Part shown: positions 34,601 to 43,639 of the stretch, piece by piece
Numbering within the stretch: the first letter of the stretch is position 1
Layout of the letters: each line of letters opens with the position of its first letter
From: CANLBN01 sp050633525
Lineage (GTDB): Bacteria > Pseudomonadota > Gammaproteobacteria > Pseudomonadales > Cellvibrionaceae
Assembly: GCA_050633525.1 (NCBI GenBank)
Contig: JBOEGR010000033.1
Location: 10,533-74,532 of the forward strand
Length of the DNA stretch: 64,000 nt
Direction of reading: 5' to 3'
Program-made: the position numbers and the translations under genes
Notes under the pieces: model-generated
The model's database searches: none
Told to the model about the DNA's origin: nothing
What the model saw: only the letters and a program-made list of their open reading frames with translations

Positions 34601-35245
34601 TTAACCCTTTCCCCATTCGTTAATTGTCTTTACAACATCACCTTTATTTTTCTCCACTTCAGCGGCAAATTGGCCTCTAAAAGTTTGGCCCAAATTAATG
34701 CCATTAAGAACAACATTAATCATTTTCCATTCACCCTTATTATTTTTTGCCATTGTATAAGACACTTGGTTGGTTGATGCTGCTCCTCGAATTTCTTGTA
34801 CTACCGCTATTTTTTTACCGCTACCTATGGGTTTTGCTGGAGGTAAAACTGCAACCTCTAAATCGCTAAAGTTAGACATGCCCTTACCATAAGTATTCAC
34901 CAACCCTAACTTAAATGCGCTAGAGAATTGTTTTACCTGATCAGCAGTCACTTGCTTTGCATAATTTCCCATCACACCCTTTGCGATATAATCAAAAGCG
35001 ACGACAGGATCAAGAATAGAAGACAACTGCTCAACAAACTTTTTAGGTTCTTTAACAGGGTCCAAACCGCCATCAATCGCTGACAGTACTTTTAATGTTG
35101 TTGTTTGAACCACTTGATGAGGCTCAGAATCAAAATCAAGATCCTTTACTTTTACCGCCGCGCTGACAGGTAAGGTAAATAAATAAACCATCATAGCTAA
35201 AAAGAAGGCATATCCGACCTTGGGTATCGACAACATCTTATTCAT
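34601..35245 (-). CDS. mlaC: MlaC/Ttg2D-like periplasmic phospholipid-binding protein
   Basis: A 214-residue protein of the Ttg2/MlaC family with a signal peptide (hydrophobic residues about 8-29, cleavage after VSA). The segment FDYIAKGVMGNYAKQVTADQ matches the family. The ATG at 35245 is chosen because GGAG lies 6 bases before it. MlaC shuttles phospholipids between the outer and inner membrane for asymmetry maintenance. Its usual partners mlaFEDB are not next to it. In E. coli they precede yrbG, whereas here mlaC alone sits beside yrbG and faces away from it. Confidence 0.88.
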   Translation of the reverse strand: MNKMLSIPKVGYAFFLAMMVYLFTLPVSAAVKVKDLDFDSEPHQVVQTTTLKVLSAIDGGLDPVKEPKKFVEQLSSILDPVVAFDYIAKGVMGNYAKQVTADQVKQFSSAFKLGLVNTYGKGMSNFSDLEVAVLPPAKPIGSGKKIAVVQEIRGAASTNQVSYTMAKNNKGEWKMINVVLNGINLGQTFRGQFAAEVEKNKGDVVKTINEWGKG

Positions 35246-35497
35246 ACAGTTCTCCACATTCCTCACACCGAGGACTAATCATAAAAGTTTTTACTGACAT
35301 CTAAAGCCTCACACTATACCATCTGCCCCCCGAGGCTCAAGGGCTATTATCATTCAAAAGCCTTGCAAAACTCGGCTTTATTTTACGATTACATTTCGTT
35401 GATACACTGGCAGATTTCATCTATGCGCTAGATAGACTAGTAAAGTTATAGAGTGCCCCAATTGTACTGAAACAACCTGAACAGAGACTGAAAACTT

Positions 35498-36454
35498 ATG
35501 CTGGATATATTATTGCCATGGATCGCCATTTTAGTAGGATTCGCAGGCTTAATTTGGAGCGCAGATCGATTTGTTGATGGTAGTGCAACCATTGCCAGCA
35601 ACTTTGGCGTTTCCAAGCTGATCGTTGGACTCACCGTTGTTGCTTTCGGCACATCCGCACCCGAAGTCATTGTTTCAATTAGCTCTTCTTTGAGCGATGC
35701 CGGTGATTTAGCCGTCGGTAATGCCTTGGGTTCTAACTTAGCCAATGTCGGGATGGTACTTGGCATCACGGCACTCATCGCGCCACTCCCCATCAAAAAG
35801 CATATCCTGAAAGAAGAATTCTTGATTATGCTAGCCATCATGGCCCTATCCGGTTTCTTTTTATATGACGGAAAATTACACACTTGGGAAGGTATGGTAT
35901 TGATATGTTCGTTACTACCATTACTCTTGTGGATTGCCTACAGCAAAAAAAATCACCCCGAAGATGTCGAAGACTTACCTGATGAAATGCCTACAAGAAT
36001 GGCCATAGTGTGGTTTATTCTCGGCCTAAGCGCATTGATTGTCAGTGCAGAAATTCTCGTTTGGGGGGCCAAAGCAATAGCCATCAGCTTTGGTGTTAGC
36101 CCATTAGTGATAGGCCTCACGATTGTGGCTGTCGGGACTAGTTTGCCCGAGCTTGCGGCATCCGTCATGAGTGCGCTCAAAGGGCATCACGATATCGCCA
36201 TTGGCAACGTGATCGGCTCAAATATTTTTAACTTATTATTGGTCATGGGTATCGCCCCAATTATTAGCCCTATCGTTATGGACACCATAGTATTCACCCG
36301 AGATTTTGCAGCCATGGCCTTTATCACGCTAGTACTGGGCGGTTTTATGCTCATCAGCTACCTAAAGAATAAACGTGGTACCAGCCAGCTAGGCAGACTA
36401 GCAGGCCTTATCTTGTTAATATTATACGGCGCCTATTACACATTATTATTTTAA
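35498..36454 (+). CDS. YrbG-like calcium/sodium antiporter
   Basis: A 318-residue CaCA-family exchanger. The two alpha repeats show GLTVVAFGTSAPEVIVSI (about residues 45-62) and GLTIVAVGTSLPELAASV (about 206-223). These contain the ion-binding Glu residues. About ten membrane helices are visible. It is the first gene of the yrbG-kdsD-kdsC-lptCAB block, as in E. coli. Confidence 0.93.
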   Translation: MLDILLPWIAILVGFAGLIWSADRFVDGSATIASNFGVSKLIVGLTVVAFGTSAPEVIVSISSSLSDAGDLAVGNALGSNLANVGMVLGITALIAPLPIKKHILKEEFLIMLAIMALSGFFLYDGKLHTWEGMVLICSLLPLLLWIAYSKKNHPEDVEDLPDEMPTRMAIVWFILGLSALIVSAEILVWGAKAIAISFGVSPLVIGLTIVAVGTSLPELAASVMSALKGHHDIAIGNVIGSNIFNLLLVMGIAPIISPIVMDTIVFTRDFAAMAFITLVLGGFMLISYLKNKRGTSQLGRLAGLILLILYGAYYTLLF

Positions 36455-36535
36455 GTGCTGGCCATTCACCTATGCACAGAACCACCCTTATATTGAGCCA
36501 GCAATATTAATAAGCCTACTGATTCAGAGAAAAGA

Positions 36536-37534
36536 ATGAATAAACCTGCTATTGATACCAATAACCTGCAATCAACGCTGATCAATGCGGGCAAAAGAAC
36601 GATTAAAATGGAAATGGAAGCGGTCGACCTGCTCACCAGCAGAGTCAATGAAGACTTTATCAGCGCATGCCAACTCATTTTAGAGTGTAAAGGCAGAACC
36701 ATCGTGACCGGCATGGGTAAGTCTGGACACATCGGCAAAAAAATTGCAGCGACATTGGCGAGCACAGGAACTCCAGCCTTCTTTGTACATCCCGGTGAAG
36801 CCAGTCACGGTGACTTAGGCATGATTACAGAAGGTGATGTTGTTATTGCCATTTCCAATTCCGGTAGTTCAGCTGAAATAGTGACCTTATTACCCTTGAT
36901 TAAGCGCTTAGGTATTCCTTTAATCAGCATGGCAGGAAAAAGCGACTCCCCTTTAGCGCAACAAGCCGACGTGAATCTCGACATTAGTGTCGAATGCGAA
37001 GCCTGTCCTCTCGACCTTGCGCCTACCTCAAGCACGACTGTCACTTTAGTCATGGGGGATGCTCTTGCCGTCGCTTTACTCGAAGCAAGAGGCTTTACAG
37101 CAGAAGACTTTGCCTTTTCTCACCCTGGCGGTGCATTGGGTAGGCGCTTACTGTTAAAAGTCAGTGATATTATGCACGCAGACCAAGAACTACCTGTGGT
37201 GAATGAAGATACGCCCTTAACTCAAACATTAGTAGAAATGACGCAAAAAGGCTTAGGTATTACCACAATACTCAACAGTGAAAATAAACTCAGTGGTGTT
37301 TTTACCGATGGTGACTTACGACGCGCCATCGACAACGATATTGATATTAATGTTGCCACCATCAGAGAAGTTATGAGCCCAAACCCATCCTGTATTAGCA
37401 GTAATATGCTAGCCGCAGAAGCCTTGGGCCTGATGGAGAAAAGATCCATCACCGCACTGATTGTTGCAGACGAATCACAACACCCTATCGGCGTTATACA
37501 TATGCATGACATTTTACGCTCTGGTATTTTGTAA
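36536..37534 (+). CDS. kdsD: Arabinose-5-phosphate isomerase
   Basis: KdsD converts ribulose-5-phosphate to arabinose-5-phosphate for Kdo and LPS synthesis. It has an N-terminal SIS domain (GMGKSGHIGKKIAATLASTG at about residues 60-79, and SNSGSSAEI) and two C-terminal CBS domains. The 332-residue length matches the E. coli protein. It is followed 57 bp later by kdsC. Confidence 0.96.
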   Translation: MNKPAIDTNNLQSTLINAGKRTIKMEMEAVDLLTSRVNEDFISACQLILECKGRTIVTGMGKSGHIGKKIAATLASTGTPAFFVHPGEASHGDLGMITEGDVVIAISNSGSSAEIVTLLPLIKRLGIPLISMAGKSDSPLAQQADVNLDISVECEACPLDLAPTSSTTVTLVMGDALAVALLEARGFTAEDFAFSHPGGALGRRLLLKVSDIMHADQELPVVNEDTPLTQTLVEMTQKGLGITTILNSENKLSGVFTDGDLRRAIDNDIDINVATIREVMSPNPSCISSNMLAAEALGLMEKRSITALIVADESQHPIGVIHMHDILRSGIL

Positions 37535-37591
37535 GCATCCAACAATCATCCAGCCTCACTTTAAAACACCTGAACAAGATAGAGAGCACAA

Positions 37592-38131
37592 ATGAAGTTA
37601 TCAGATTATGACCCGACTATTATTGAAAAAGCGCGTAATATCAAGCTACTCGTACTCGATGTCGATGGCGTGCTCACTGATGGCAGGCTCTATTTCACGA
37701 ATAGCGGTGATGAACTGAAAGCATTCAACTCCCTAGATGGCCACGGTATTAAAATGCTTCAAAAAAGTGGTGTTGCCGTCGCTATCATTACGGGTAGAAC
37801 CAGCCATATCGTCGAAACGCGCGCTAAGGCGTTGGGCATTAAGCACCTGATACAAGGAAGAGAAGATAAACTAAGCGCTCTTGAGGAATTACGTGCGGTA
37901 CTCCCTTTGGAATATGACAATATTGCTCATATGGGTGATGACTACCCCGACTTACCCTTGATACGAAAATTAGGCTTAGGGATCACTGTTGCAGACGGGC
38001 ATTGGGTCATCAAACAGCACGCGGATTGGCAGAGCCAATACAATGGGGGTGAAGGCGCGGTTAGAGAAGCCTGCGATCTTATTATGCTCGCACAAGACAA
38101 CTTTGAATCAGCACTACAAGATTACTTGTAG
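37592..38131 (+). CDS. kdsC: 3-deoxy-D-manno-octulosonate-8-phosphate phosphatase
   Basis: A 179-residue HAD phosphatase. The motif LDVDGVLTDG (about residues 22-31) and ITGRTS are typical of KdsC. GDDYPDLPLIRKLG forms the late acidic motif. It has the small C0-type HAD fold without a cap and forms a tetramer in its family. It makes Kdo from Kdo-8-phosphate. It is followed 11 bp later by lptC. Confidence 0.96.
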   Translation: MKLSDYDPTIIEKARNIKLLVLDVDGVLTDGRLYFTNSGDELKAFNSLDGHGIKMLQKSGVAVAIITGRTSHIVETRAKALGIKHLIQGREDKLSALEELRAVLPLEYDNIAHMGDDYPDLPLIRKLGLGITVADGHWVIKQHADWQSQYNGGEGAVREACDLIMLAQDNFESALQDYL

Positions 38132-38142
38132 GAAACGCTCTG

Positions 38143-38748
38143 ATGTCTAAAGGCTGGATACTGGTAATCACTTTATTTTGCGCTGCCATACTCGCATTAT
38201 TATTGTGGCGCTCACCGCCTGATGAGTTAAGCGGTTTTTTAGACAATCAAACACCTCAACCCAACTACCCTATTACACTCGTCAATAATGCGCTGACCAA
38301 GCAATATGATGAACAAGGGAACCTTAATTACTCACTGTTTTCTAAAACCGTTCATTATTATGACAAAGTACTAAAAGACAAACCCGAAGCCGTATTTGAA
38401 GAGCCTCGTTTTATTGTCTATGAGCGCCAACAAACGACGACAGAGCAAAAGACTATTACTCAAACTCTGACCATATCTGCCAACACAGCAGAAGCGAATC
38501 AAAAACAAGATAGGCTAATATTAATCGGCAATGTCGTACTAGAACAACAAAACGCCCAGGGTGAAATTACACAACTTCGTACCGAACGGCTCCAAATCCA
38601 CCCCGATAGGCGTTACGCGGAAAGCAGCAAACCTGTTATCATCAAGGATAAGGTAGGCACTACATCAGCAACTGGCTTAAAAGTTTTTTTCGATGATAAA
38701 AGAATTGAGCTACTATCAAAGGTAAAGGGTCAATATGTTCCCCAGTAA
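38143..38748 (+). CDS. lptC: LPS export protein LptC
   Basis: A 201-residue bitopic protein with one N-terminal membrane helix (residues about 5-22) and a periplasmic beta-jellyroll domain. It belongs to the LptC family and connects the LptB2FG transporter to LptA. Its 3' end overlaps lptA by 14 bp. Sequence conservation is low, but the order kdsC-lptC-lptA-lptB is diagnostic. Confidence 0.9.
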   Translation: MSKGWILVITLFCAAILALLLWRSPPDELSGFLDNQTPQPNYPITLVNNALTKQYDEQGNLNYSLFSKTVHYYDKVLKDKPEAVFEEPRFIVYERQQTTTEQKTITQTLTISANTAEANQKQDRLILIGNVVLEQQNAQGEITQLRTERLQIHPDRRYAESSKPVIIKDKVGTTSATGLKVFFDDKRIELLSKVKGQYVPQ

Positions 38749-39292
38749 AATCACCATTTGGCTAACTTCATTATTGGCACCCGCTATTGTCTTTTTATTT
38801 AGTTTGCCAGCCCATTCCTTACCTGAAGATAGTCAACAACCCATTCTCATTAGTTCAAATTCTGCGGTAAAAGACGATAAGCGAGGGCTCACAATTTATA
38901 AAGGGGATGTTGATATTAAACAAGGCTCCCTTAATATCAAAGCCGACAAAGTCACTATCTACTCTGTTTCTGAAGAAGTCACTAAAATTATTGCTGAAGG
39001 GCAACCTGCCAGTTTTAAGCAAAAACCAGAGCCAAATAAAGGCGATGTGCTGGCAAAAGCGAATACGATTGAGTATCGCGTATTACAAAAAAAGATCACC
39101 CTAACAGAAGACGCGTCACTCGATCAGGATGGCTCTAGTATTACGGGCAATAAAATCAATTATGATATAACGGCTGCTCGCATAGAAGCTGCAGGTAACA
39201 AACAAGAAGGAGATAACGGCGGTCGCGTCAATGTTGTTATTCCACCTCCTACGCAAACTCCACCACAAAAAAGCGGCACAACAGAAAAATAA
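38735..39292 (+). CDS. lptA: LPS transport periplasmic protein LptA
   Basis: A 185-residue protein with a signal peptide (cleavage near AHS, residue about 28) and an OstA-like beta-jellyroll. The repeats GLTIYKGDVDIKQGSLNIKADKV and KITLTEDASLDQDGSSITGNK fit the family; they are shown here only as short pieces of the domain. It bridges LptC to LptD across the periplasm. The Pro/Gly-rich tail is likely flexible. Confidence 0.92.
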   Translation: MFPSKITIWLTSLLAPAIVFLFSLPAHSLPEDSQQPILISSNSAVKDDKRGLTIYKGDVDIKQGSLNIKADKVTIYSVSEEVTKIIAEGQPASFKQKPEPNKGDVLAKANTIEYRVLQKKITLTEDASLDQDGSSITGNKINYDITAARIEAAGNKQEGDNGGRVNVVIPPPTQTPPQKSGTTEK

Positions 39293-39304
39293 TCGCATAT
39301 ACAC

Positions 39305-40030
39305 ATGTCCACTCTATACGCTAAGCACCTAGCCAAAACCTATGGCAAACGACCCGTCGTTATCGATGTCTCTATTTCTGTTAGAAGCGGGCAGATTGTT
39401 GGTTTACTAGGTCCGAACGGCGCAGGTAAAACAACCTGTTTTTATATGATCGCGGGCCTAGTCGCAGCTGATAAGGGCCAAGTCTTGATTGACCAACAAG
39501 ATATTACAGCCCTACCCATGCATGGCCGAGCTAGAGCTGGCATAGGCTACCTCCCTCAAGAAGCGTCTGTGTTTCGCAAGTTGTCTGTTGCTAATAATAT
39601 TCTTGCTATATTAGAAACCCGTAAAGAGTTATCGCGTAAACAACGACAAGAAAAATTAGAGCAACTTCTCAAAGAATTTCATATTACTCATATACGCAAC
39701 TCACTCGGCATGTCGCTATCCGGAGGAGAGAGAAGACGTGTAGAAATAGCGAGAGCTTTAGCGACCGAACCCACATTTATCTTGCTGGATGAACCCTTTG
39801 CAGGGGTAGACCCAATCTCCGTTAACGATATAAAACAAATTATCACTCACCTCAAAGACCGGGGCATAGGCGTACTCATTACCGACCACAATGTCAGAGA
39901 AACTCTAACCATTTGTGAAACGGCTTACATCGTCAGCGAAGGCCACATTATTGCAGAAGGCGACTCTGAGGCGATTATGAGCAATCAGGCGGTTCGTGAC
40001 GTTTATCTAGGCAACCAATTTACCCTCTAG
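39305..40030 (+). CDS. lptB: LPS export ABC transporter ATPase LptB
   Basis: A 241-residue ABC ATPase. The Walker A is GPNGAGKTT, the signature is LSGGERRR, and the Walker B is FILLDEPFAGVD. The C-terminal Gln and the region GDSEAIMSNQAVRDVYLG fit LptB. It powers LPS extraction with LptF and LptG, which are not in the window. It lies 12 bp after lptA. Confidence 0.97.
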   Translation: MSTLYAKHLAKTYGKRPVVIDVSISVRSGQIVGLLGPNGAGKTTCFYMIAGLVAADKGQVLIDQQDITALPMHGRARAGIGYLPQEASVFRKLSVANNILAILETRKELSRKQRQEKLEQLLKEFHITHIRNSLGMSLSGGERRRVEIARALATEPTFILLDEPFAGVDPISVNDIKQIITHLKDRGIGVLITDHNVRETLTICETAYIVSEGHIIAEGDSEAIMSNQAVRDVYLGNQFTL

Positions 40031-40195
40031 CCTTCCGCGGACTCCCTTAGCACAGCAATAGTAAAAATGATATAAAGATCACACATTTATCATAATTCAG
40101 GCATAAAGATTGCTTAATTATTACTTGCACCGACCCCAACACCTGACTAAAATTAGAATAAGATCATTCTGGTTAGGTTAAGGTAGTCTTTATTA

Positions 40196-41737
40196 ATGAA
40201 ACAATCTCTCCAACTCAAAATGGGTCAAAGCTTGACGATGACCCCTCAATTGCAGCAAGCCATTCGCTTATTGCAACTATCCACCCTAGACCTACAAAAC
40301 GAAATTCAAGAAGCTCTCGACTCAAACCCGATGCTAGAGGTGTCCGAGGAAAACACAAACACCTCCAATGAAGAAAAGAGCAGCGATGACAATAGCGTTA
40401 ATGAAGCCAGTTCAGTCGCAAGCCAAAGCGAACTCAACACGAGTGAGGCTAACACCAAGAACGATAACAACAATAACGAAACGCAAACTGAACCAGAAAA
40501 TGACTCTGAGTGGTCTCAAGAAATCCCAGAAGACCTACCTGTCGATACCAGCTGGGACGACGTATACCAGAGCTCCGCACCAGCTGGCCCAGTCAATAAT
40601 AATGACGATGACGACAACCATCAATTTGAAAGTAGACGTGGCGGGACTGAAAGCCTACAAGACCACTTGTTGTGGCAACTTAACTTAACCCCTTTTTCTG
40701 ATCGTGATCATCTCATAGCGATGACCATCATCGATGATATACAACCATCCGGCCTACTGTCTTCACCCGTTAACGATATATTTGAAAGCCTATCTGAACA
40801 ACTAGAAGAGCTAGAACTCGACGAAGTCGAAGCAGTATTACACCGCTTACAACAATTTGACCCACCTGGCGTCGCAGGTGAAGATTTAGGCGACTGCCTA
40901 TTTATTCAGCTCTGTCAATTACCGCAAGAGACTCCCTGCCTTGCAATAGCAAAATCTATCGTAAAGGAATATATCTCACTGCTCGGCAATAAGGACTATA
41001 AAACCTTAATGAGAAAACTACGGGTCCGGGAAGGTGAATTACGGGATGCCATCCAGTTAATTCAGACCATGAACCCACGACCTGGGGACGACATTGGCAC
41101 GGATGACACAGAATATGTGGTACCTGATGTGTTTGTGAAAAAAATTGAAAACCGTTGGCTCGTAGAACTTAACCCTGATATTGCACCCAAGCTTCGCATC
41201 AATTCAGATTATGCCTCTATGGTCAAACGAGCCGATACGAGCAATGATAATACCTTTTTAAAAAACAACCTACAGGAAGCTCGCTGGTTTCTTAAAAGCT
41301 TACAAAGCCGTAACGAGACCCTGCTAAAGGTAGCCAGCGCCATTGTTGATAAACAACAAGGCTTTTTGGACTTTGGTGAAGAAGCAATGAAACCGCTAGT
41401 ATTGCATGACATTGCCGAGAAAGTGGAGATGCATGAATCGACTATTTCGAGAGTAACAACAAACAAGTATATGCACACCCCCCAAGGCATATTTGAGCTG
41501 AAATTTTTCTTCTCAAGCCACGTTAGCACCGATAGTGGCGGTGAATGCTCATCAACAGCTATACGTGCTATCATCAAAAAACTAATTGCCGCTGAGAATA
41601 CACAAAAGCCCCTCAGTGATAGTAAAATTACCGCATTGCTTGCTGACCAAGGCATTAAAGTTGCTCGACGAACTATTGCTAAATATCGTGAGGCTATGAA
41701 CATTCCGCCATCTAATGAGCGTAAGCAATTAATATAA
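40196..41737 (+). CDS. rpoN: RNA polymerase sigma-54 factor
   Basis: A 513-residue sigma-54. Region I starts near the N-terminus with QLKMGQSLTMTPQLQQAIRL and has many Gln and Leu residues. Region II is acidic and low in complexity (about 50-150). The helix-turn-helix is near ESTISRVTTNKY, and the RpoN box ARRTIAKYRE is at the C-terminus. It recognises GG-N10-GC promoters with enhancer proteins such as PilR. The 165-bp gap after lptB may hold its own promoter. The gene hpf does not follow. Confidence 0.97.
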   Translation: MKQSLQLKMGQSLTMTPQLQQAIRLLQLSTLDLQNEIQEALDSNPMLEVSEENTNTSNEEKSSDDNSVNEASSVASQSELNTSEANTKNDNNNNETQTEPENDSEWSQEIPEDLPVDTSWDDVYQSSAPAGPVNNNDDDDNHQFESRRGGTESLQDHLLWQLNLTPFSDRDHLIAMTIIDDIQPSGLLSSPVNDIFESLSEQLEELELDEVEAVLHRLQQFDPPGVAGEDLGDCLFIQLCQLPQETPCLAIAKSIVKEYISLLGNKDYKTLMRKLRVREGELRDAIQLIQTMNPRPGDDIGTDDTEYVVPDVFVKKIENRWLVELNPDIAPKLRINSDYASMVKRADTSNDNTFLKNNLQEARWFLKSLQSRNETLLKVASAIVDKQQGFLDFGEEAMKPLVLHDIAEKVEMHESTISRVTTNKYMHTPQGIFELKFFFSSHVSTDSGGECSSTAIRAIIKKLIAAENTQKPLSDSKITALLADQGIKVARRTIAKYREAMNIPPSNERKQLI

Positions 41738-41755
41738 CCCTAGTAACTGACTCTA

Positions 41756-41802
41756 TTTTTTAATAAATTCTACTTTTCATCACAGTGGAATTTATTAAAA
41801 AA
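41756..41802. repeat. AT-rich inverted repeat after rpoN
   Basis: TTTTTTAATAAATTC (41756-41770) pairs perfectly with GAATTTATTAAAAAA (41788-41802). Continuing inward, the TAC/GTG triplets extend the stem with one wobble. It lies 19 bp after the rpoN stop, and its T- and A-rich ends could make it a two-way terminator. It fills the place where hpf lies in related genomes. Confidence 0.7.
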
Positions 41803-41894
41803 TGAAAATGAAAATGAGAAAAGCGCAATATATTAGCTTTCCATTCACCACCCAACCACTGAAAAATTAATTTTATTATTACGCTGTACTTTTT

Positions 41895-42338
41895 ATGGAA
41901 ATCAAATCGATATTAGAGCAAGAGTGTGTCATTCATCAGCACGAATGCAATAGCAAAAAACGTCTACTAGAAACGATTGCATCACATTTATGCGATCAAA
42001 ACCCGGCACTTGATCCGGGCAATGTATTTAGCGCTCTGATTGCACGTGAGAGACTAGGCTCTACAGGCATTGGCAACGGTATTGCTATACCCCACTGTCG
42101 AATACCTGGCTGCACAAAAACAATAGGCGTCATAATGACACTCAAAACACCTATCGATTTTGATGCAATAGACAGTCAACCTGTTGATGTGATTTTTGTT
42201 CTTATCGTTCCCGAAGATCATAACAAAGATCATTTACAAACTTTAGCCGCGCTCGCTGAAACATTTTCTGATGCGGAGCGACTTAATCGCATTAGACACT
42301 CTCAAGACGCTGAAGAGCTTTACCATATCATCACATAA
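41895..42338 (+). CDS. ptsN: PTS IIA-like nitrogen-regulatory protein PtsN
   Basis: A 147-residue EIIA-Ntr protein. The phosphorylation site is H67 in GIAIPHCRIPG. It receives phosphate from NPr and regulates potassium transport and other processes in E. coli. It lies between rpoN and rapZ, as usual, but without hpf in between. Confidence 0.95.
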   Translation: MEIKSILEQECVIHQHECNSKKRLLETIASHLCDQNPALDPGNVFSALIARERLGSTGIGNGIAIPHCRIPGCTKTIGVIMTLKTPIDFDAIDSQPVDVIFVLIVPEDHNKDHLQTLAALAETFSDAERLNRIRHSQDAEELYHIIT

Positions 42339-42420
42339 ACAGCGCTCTAATTTATATATAAACGAATTAATGCCTCACTACTGCAGTAATATTATCAATG
42401 AGGACATACTAGGAAAAAGC

Positions 42421-43272
42421 ATGAGACTGATTATTATCAGCGGCCGTTCAGGCTCTGGAAAAAGTACAGCCCTACATGTCCTAGAAGATAGCGGGTTTAC
42501 TTGCATAGATAATCTACCTACGTCTTTGCTGCCGTCTCTATTAGAGAAAATATCAAAAGAAGGCGATAAAGAATATGCCGTGAGCATTGATGCACGCAAT
42601 TCAGAACAGGATATTGAATCACTCCCTGAGCTAGTAGAATCTCCTGCAATCGAAGCATTAGACTACCAAATCATTTTCCTTGACGCTGAAGATGACATAC
42701 TCTTAAAACGTTTTAGCGAAACCAGAAGGCGTCACCCACTGAGCGATAAGGAGACTGATTTACGCTCAGCGATCATTAAAGAAAAAGAGCGCCTAAAACC
42801 CATTATCAATGTGGCAACGATTATCATCGATACCAGCGATATGGGTTTCCATGACTTAAGAGATCTGGTAAAACGCCATATGAGCGCACTCGAAAGTGCA
42901 TCGATTAGCTTAGTGTTTCAATCTTTTGGCTTCAAGCACGGGATACCACGAGATGCAGACTTAGTGTTTGATGTACGCTGCCTACCCAACCCACATTGGG
43001 AACCAAATTTACGAGCGATGACAGGCAATGACAATGGAGTTATCCAATTTCTAGAAAAAGAAACTGAAGTGGATGAAATGTATCAAGACATTTACCAATT
43101 CCTAGAGAAATGGTTACCGCGCTTTGAGGCCAGCAACCGTAGCTACATCACCATTGCCATTGGTTGCACTGGTGGACAACATCGCTCTGTTTTTCTAGCA
43201 AATAAATTGGCAAAAAACTTTAACCCTACATTTTCTGATGTGCAATGCAGACACCGTGATATAAGACAATGA
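42421..43272 (+). CDS. rapZ: RNase adapter protein RapZ
   Basis: A 283-residue protein, one residue shorter than E. coli RapZ (284). The Walker A is GRSGSGKST at residues 8-16. The C-terminal RNA-binding part contains IAIGCTGGQHRSVF. RapZ guides RNase E to the GlmZ small RNA in E. coli. The ATG at 42421 is chosen because AGGA lies just upstream; a longer frame runs back into ptsN and has no support. It overlaps ptsO by 4 bp (ATGA). Confidence 0.95.
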   Translation: MRLIIISGRSGSGKSTALHVLEDSGFTCIDNLPTSLLPSLLEKISKEGDKEYAVSIDARNSEQDIESLPELVESPAIEALDYQIIFLDAEDDILLKRFSETRRRHPLSDKETDLRSAIIKEKERLKPIINVATIIIDTSDMGFHDLRDLVKRHMSALESASISLVFQSFGFKHGIPRDADLVFDVRCLPNPHWEPNLRAMTGNDNGVIQFLEKETEVDEMYQDIYQFLEKWLPRFEASNRSYITIAIGCTGGQHRSVFLANKLAKNFNPTFSDVQCRHRDIRQ

Positions 43273-43538
43273 TTACGACTCACCTTACTATTATCAACAA
43301 ACTAGGCTTGCACGCTAGAGCAGCAGCAAAATTAGCCACTACCGCGAATCGCTTTGGGTGTGATATCAAACTGAGCGCCAACAATAAAACGGTAGATTGT
43401 AAAAGTGTGATGGCATTGATGTTACTTGCCGCTTCAAAAGGGACCGATATTCAAATTGAGTTTGACGGTAGTGACGAAGAAAGCGCGAGCACTTGTGTTT
43501 GCGAGTTAATCAATAATCGTTTTGATGAGGATGAATAG
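43269..43538 (+). CDS. ptsO: Phosphocarrier protein NPr
   Basis: An 89-residue HPr-family protein. The phosphorylated histidine is H15 in LGLHARAAAKL. A Ser in CKSVMALMLLAASKG corresponds to the conserved regulatory Ser region. It passes phosphate from EI-Ntr to PtsN. It overlaps rapZ and ends the rpoN-ptsN-rapZ-ptsO group. Confidence 0.95.
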   Translation: MITTHLTIINKLGLHARAAAKLATTANRFGCDIKLSANNKTVDCKSVMALMLLAASKGTDIQIEFDGSDEESASTCVCELINNRFDEDE

Positions 43539-43639
43539 CATCAAAGTAACACATAAAAGAAAAACTCTTGCCCCGCTAAAGAGATGACAACAATAGAGTA
43601 CACCTCTTTATAAACGACCATTCGACGCGATAGTAAATT

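Noticed and set aside
35357..35385. AAAGCC/GGCTTT hairpin in the mlaC-yrbG gap
   Set aside because: The stem is short, the T-run is broken and no upstream plus-strand gene needs it.
41209..41703. 164-codon open frame antisense to rpoN
   Set aside because: The rpoN frame is fully supported by its DNA-binding motifs. The antisense frame has no family resemblance or ribosome site.
42271..42420. 50-residue N-terminal extension of RapZ into ptsN
   Set aside because: It overlaps ptsN, has no homology, and the ATG at 42421 gives the normal family length with a ribosome site.
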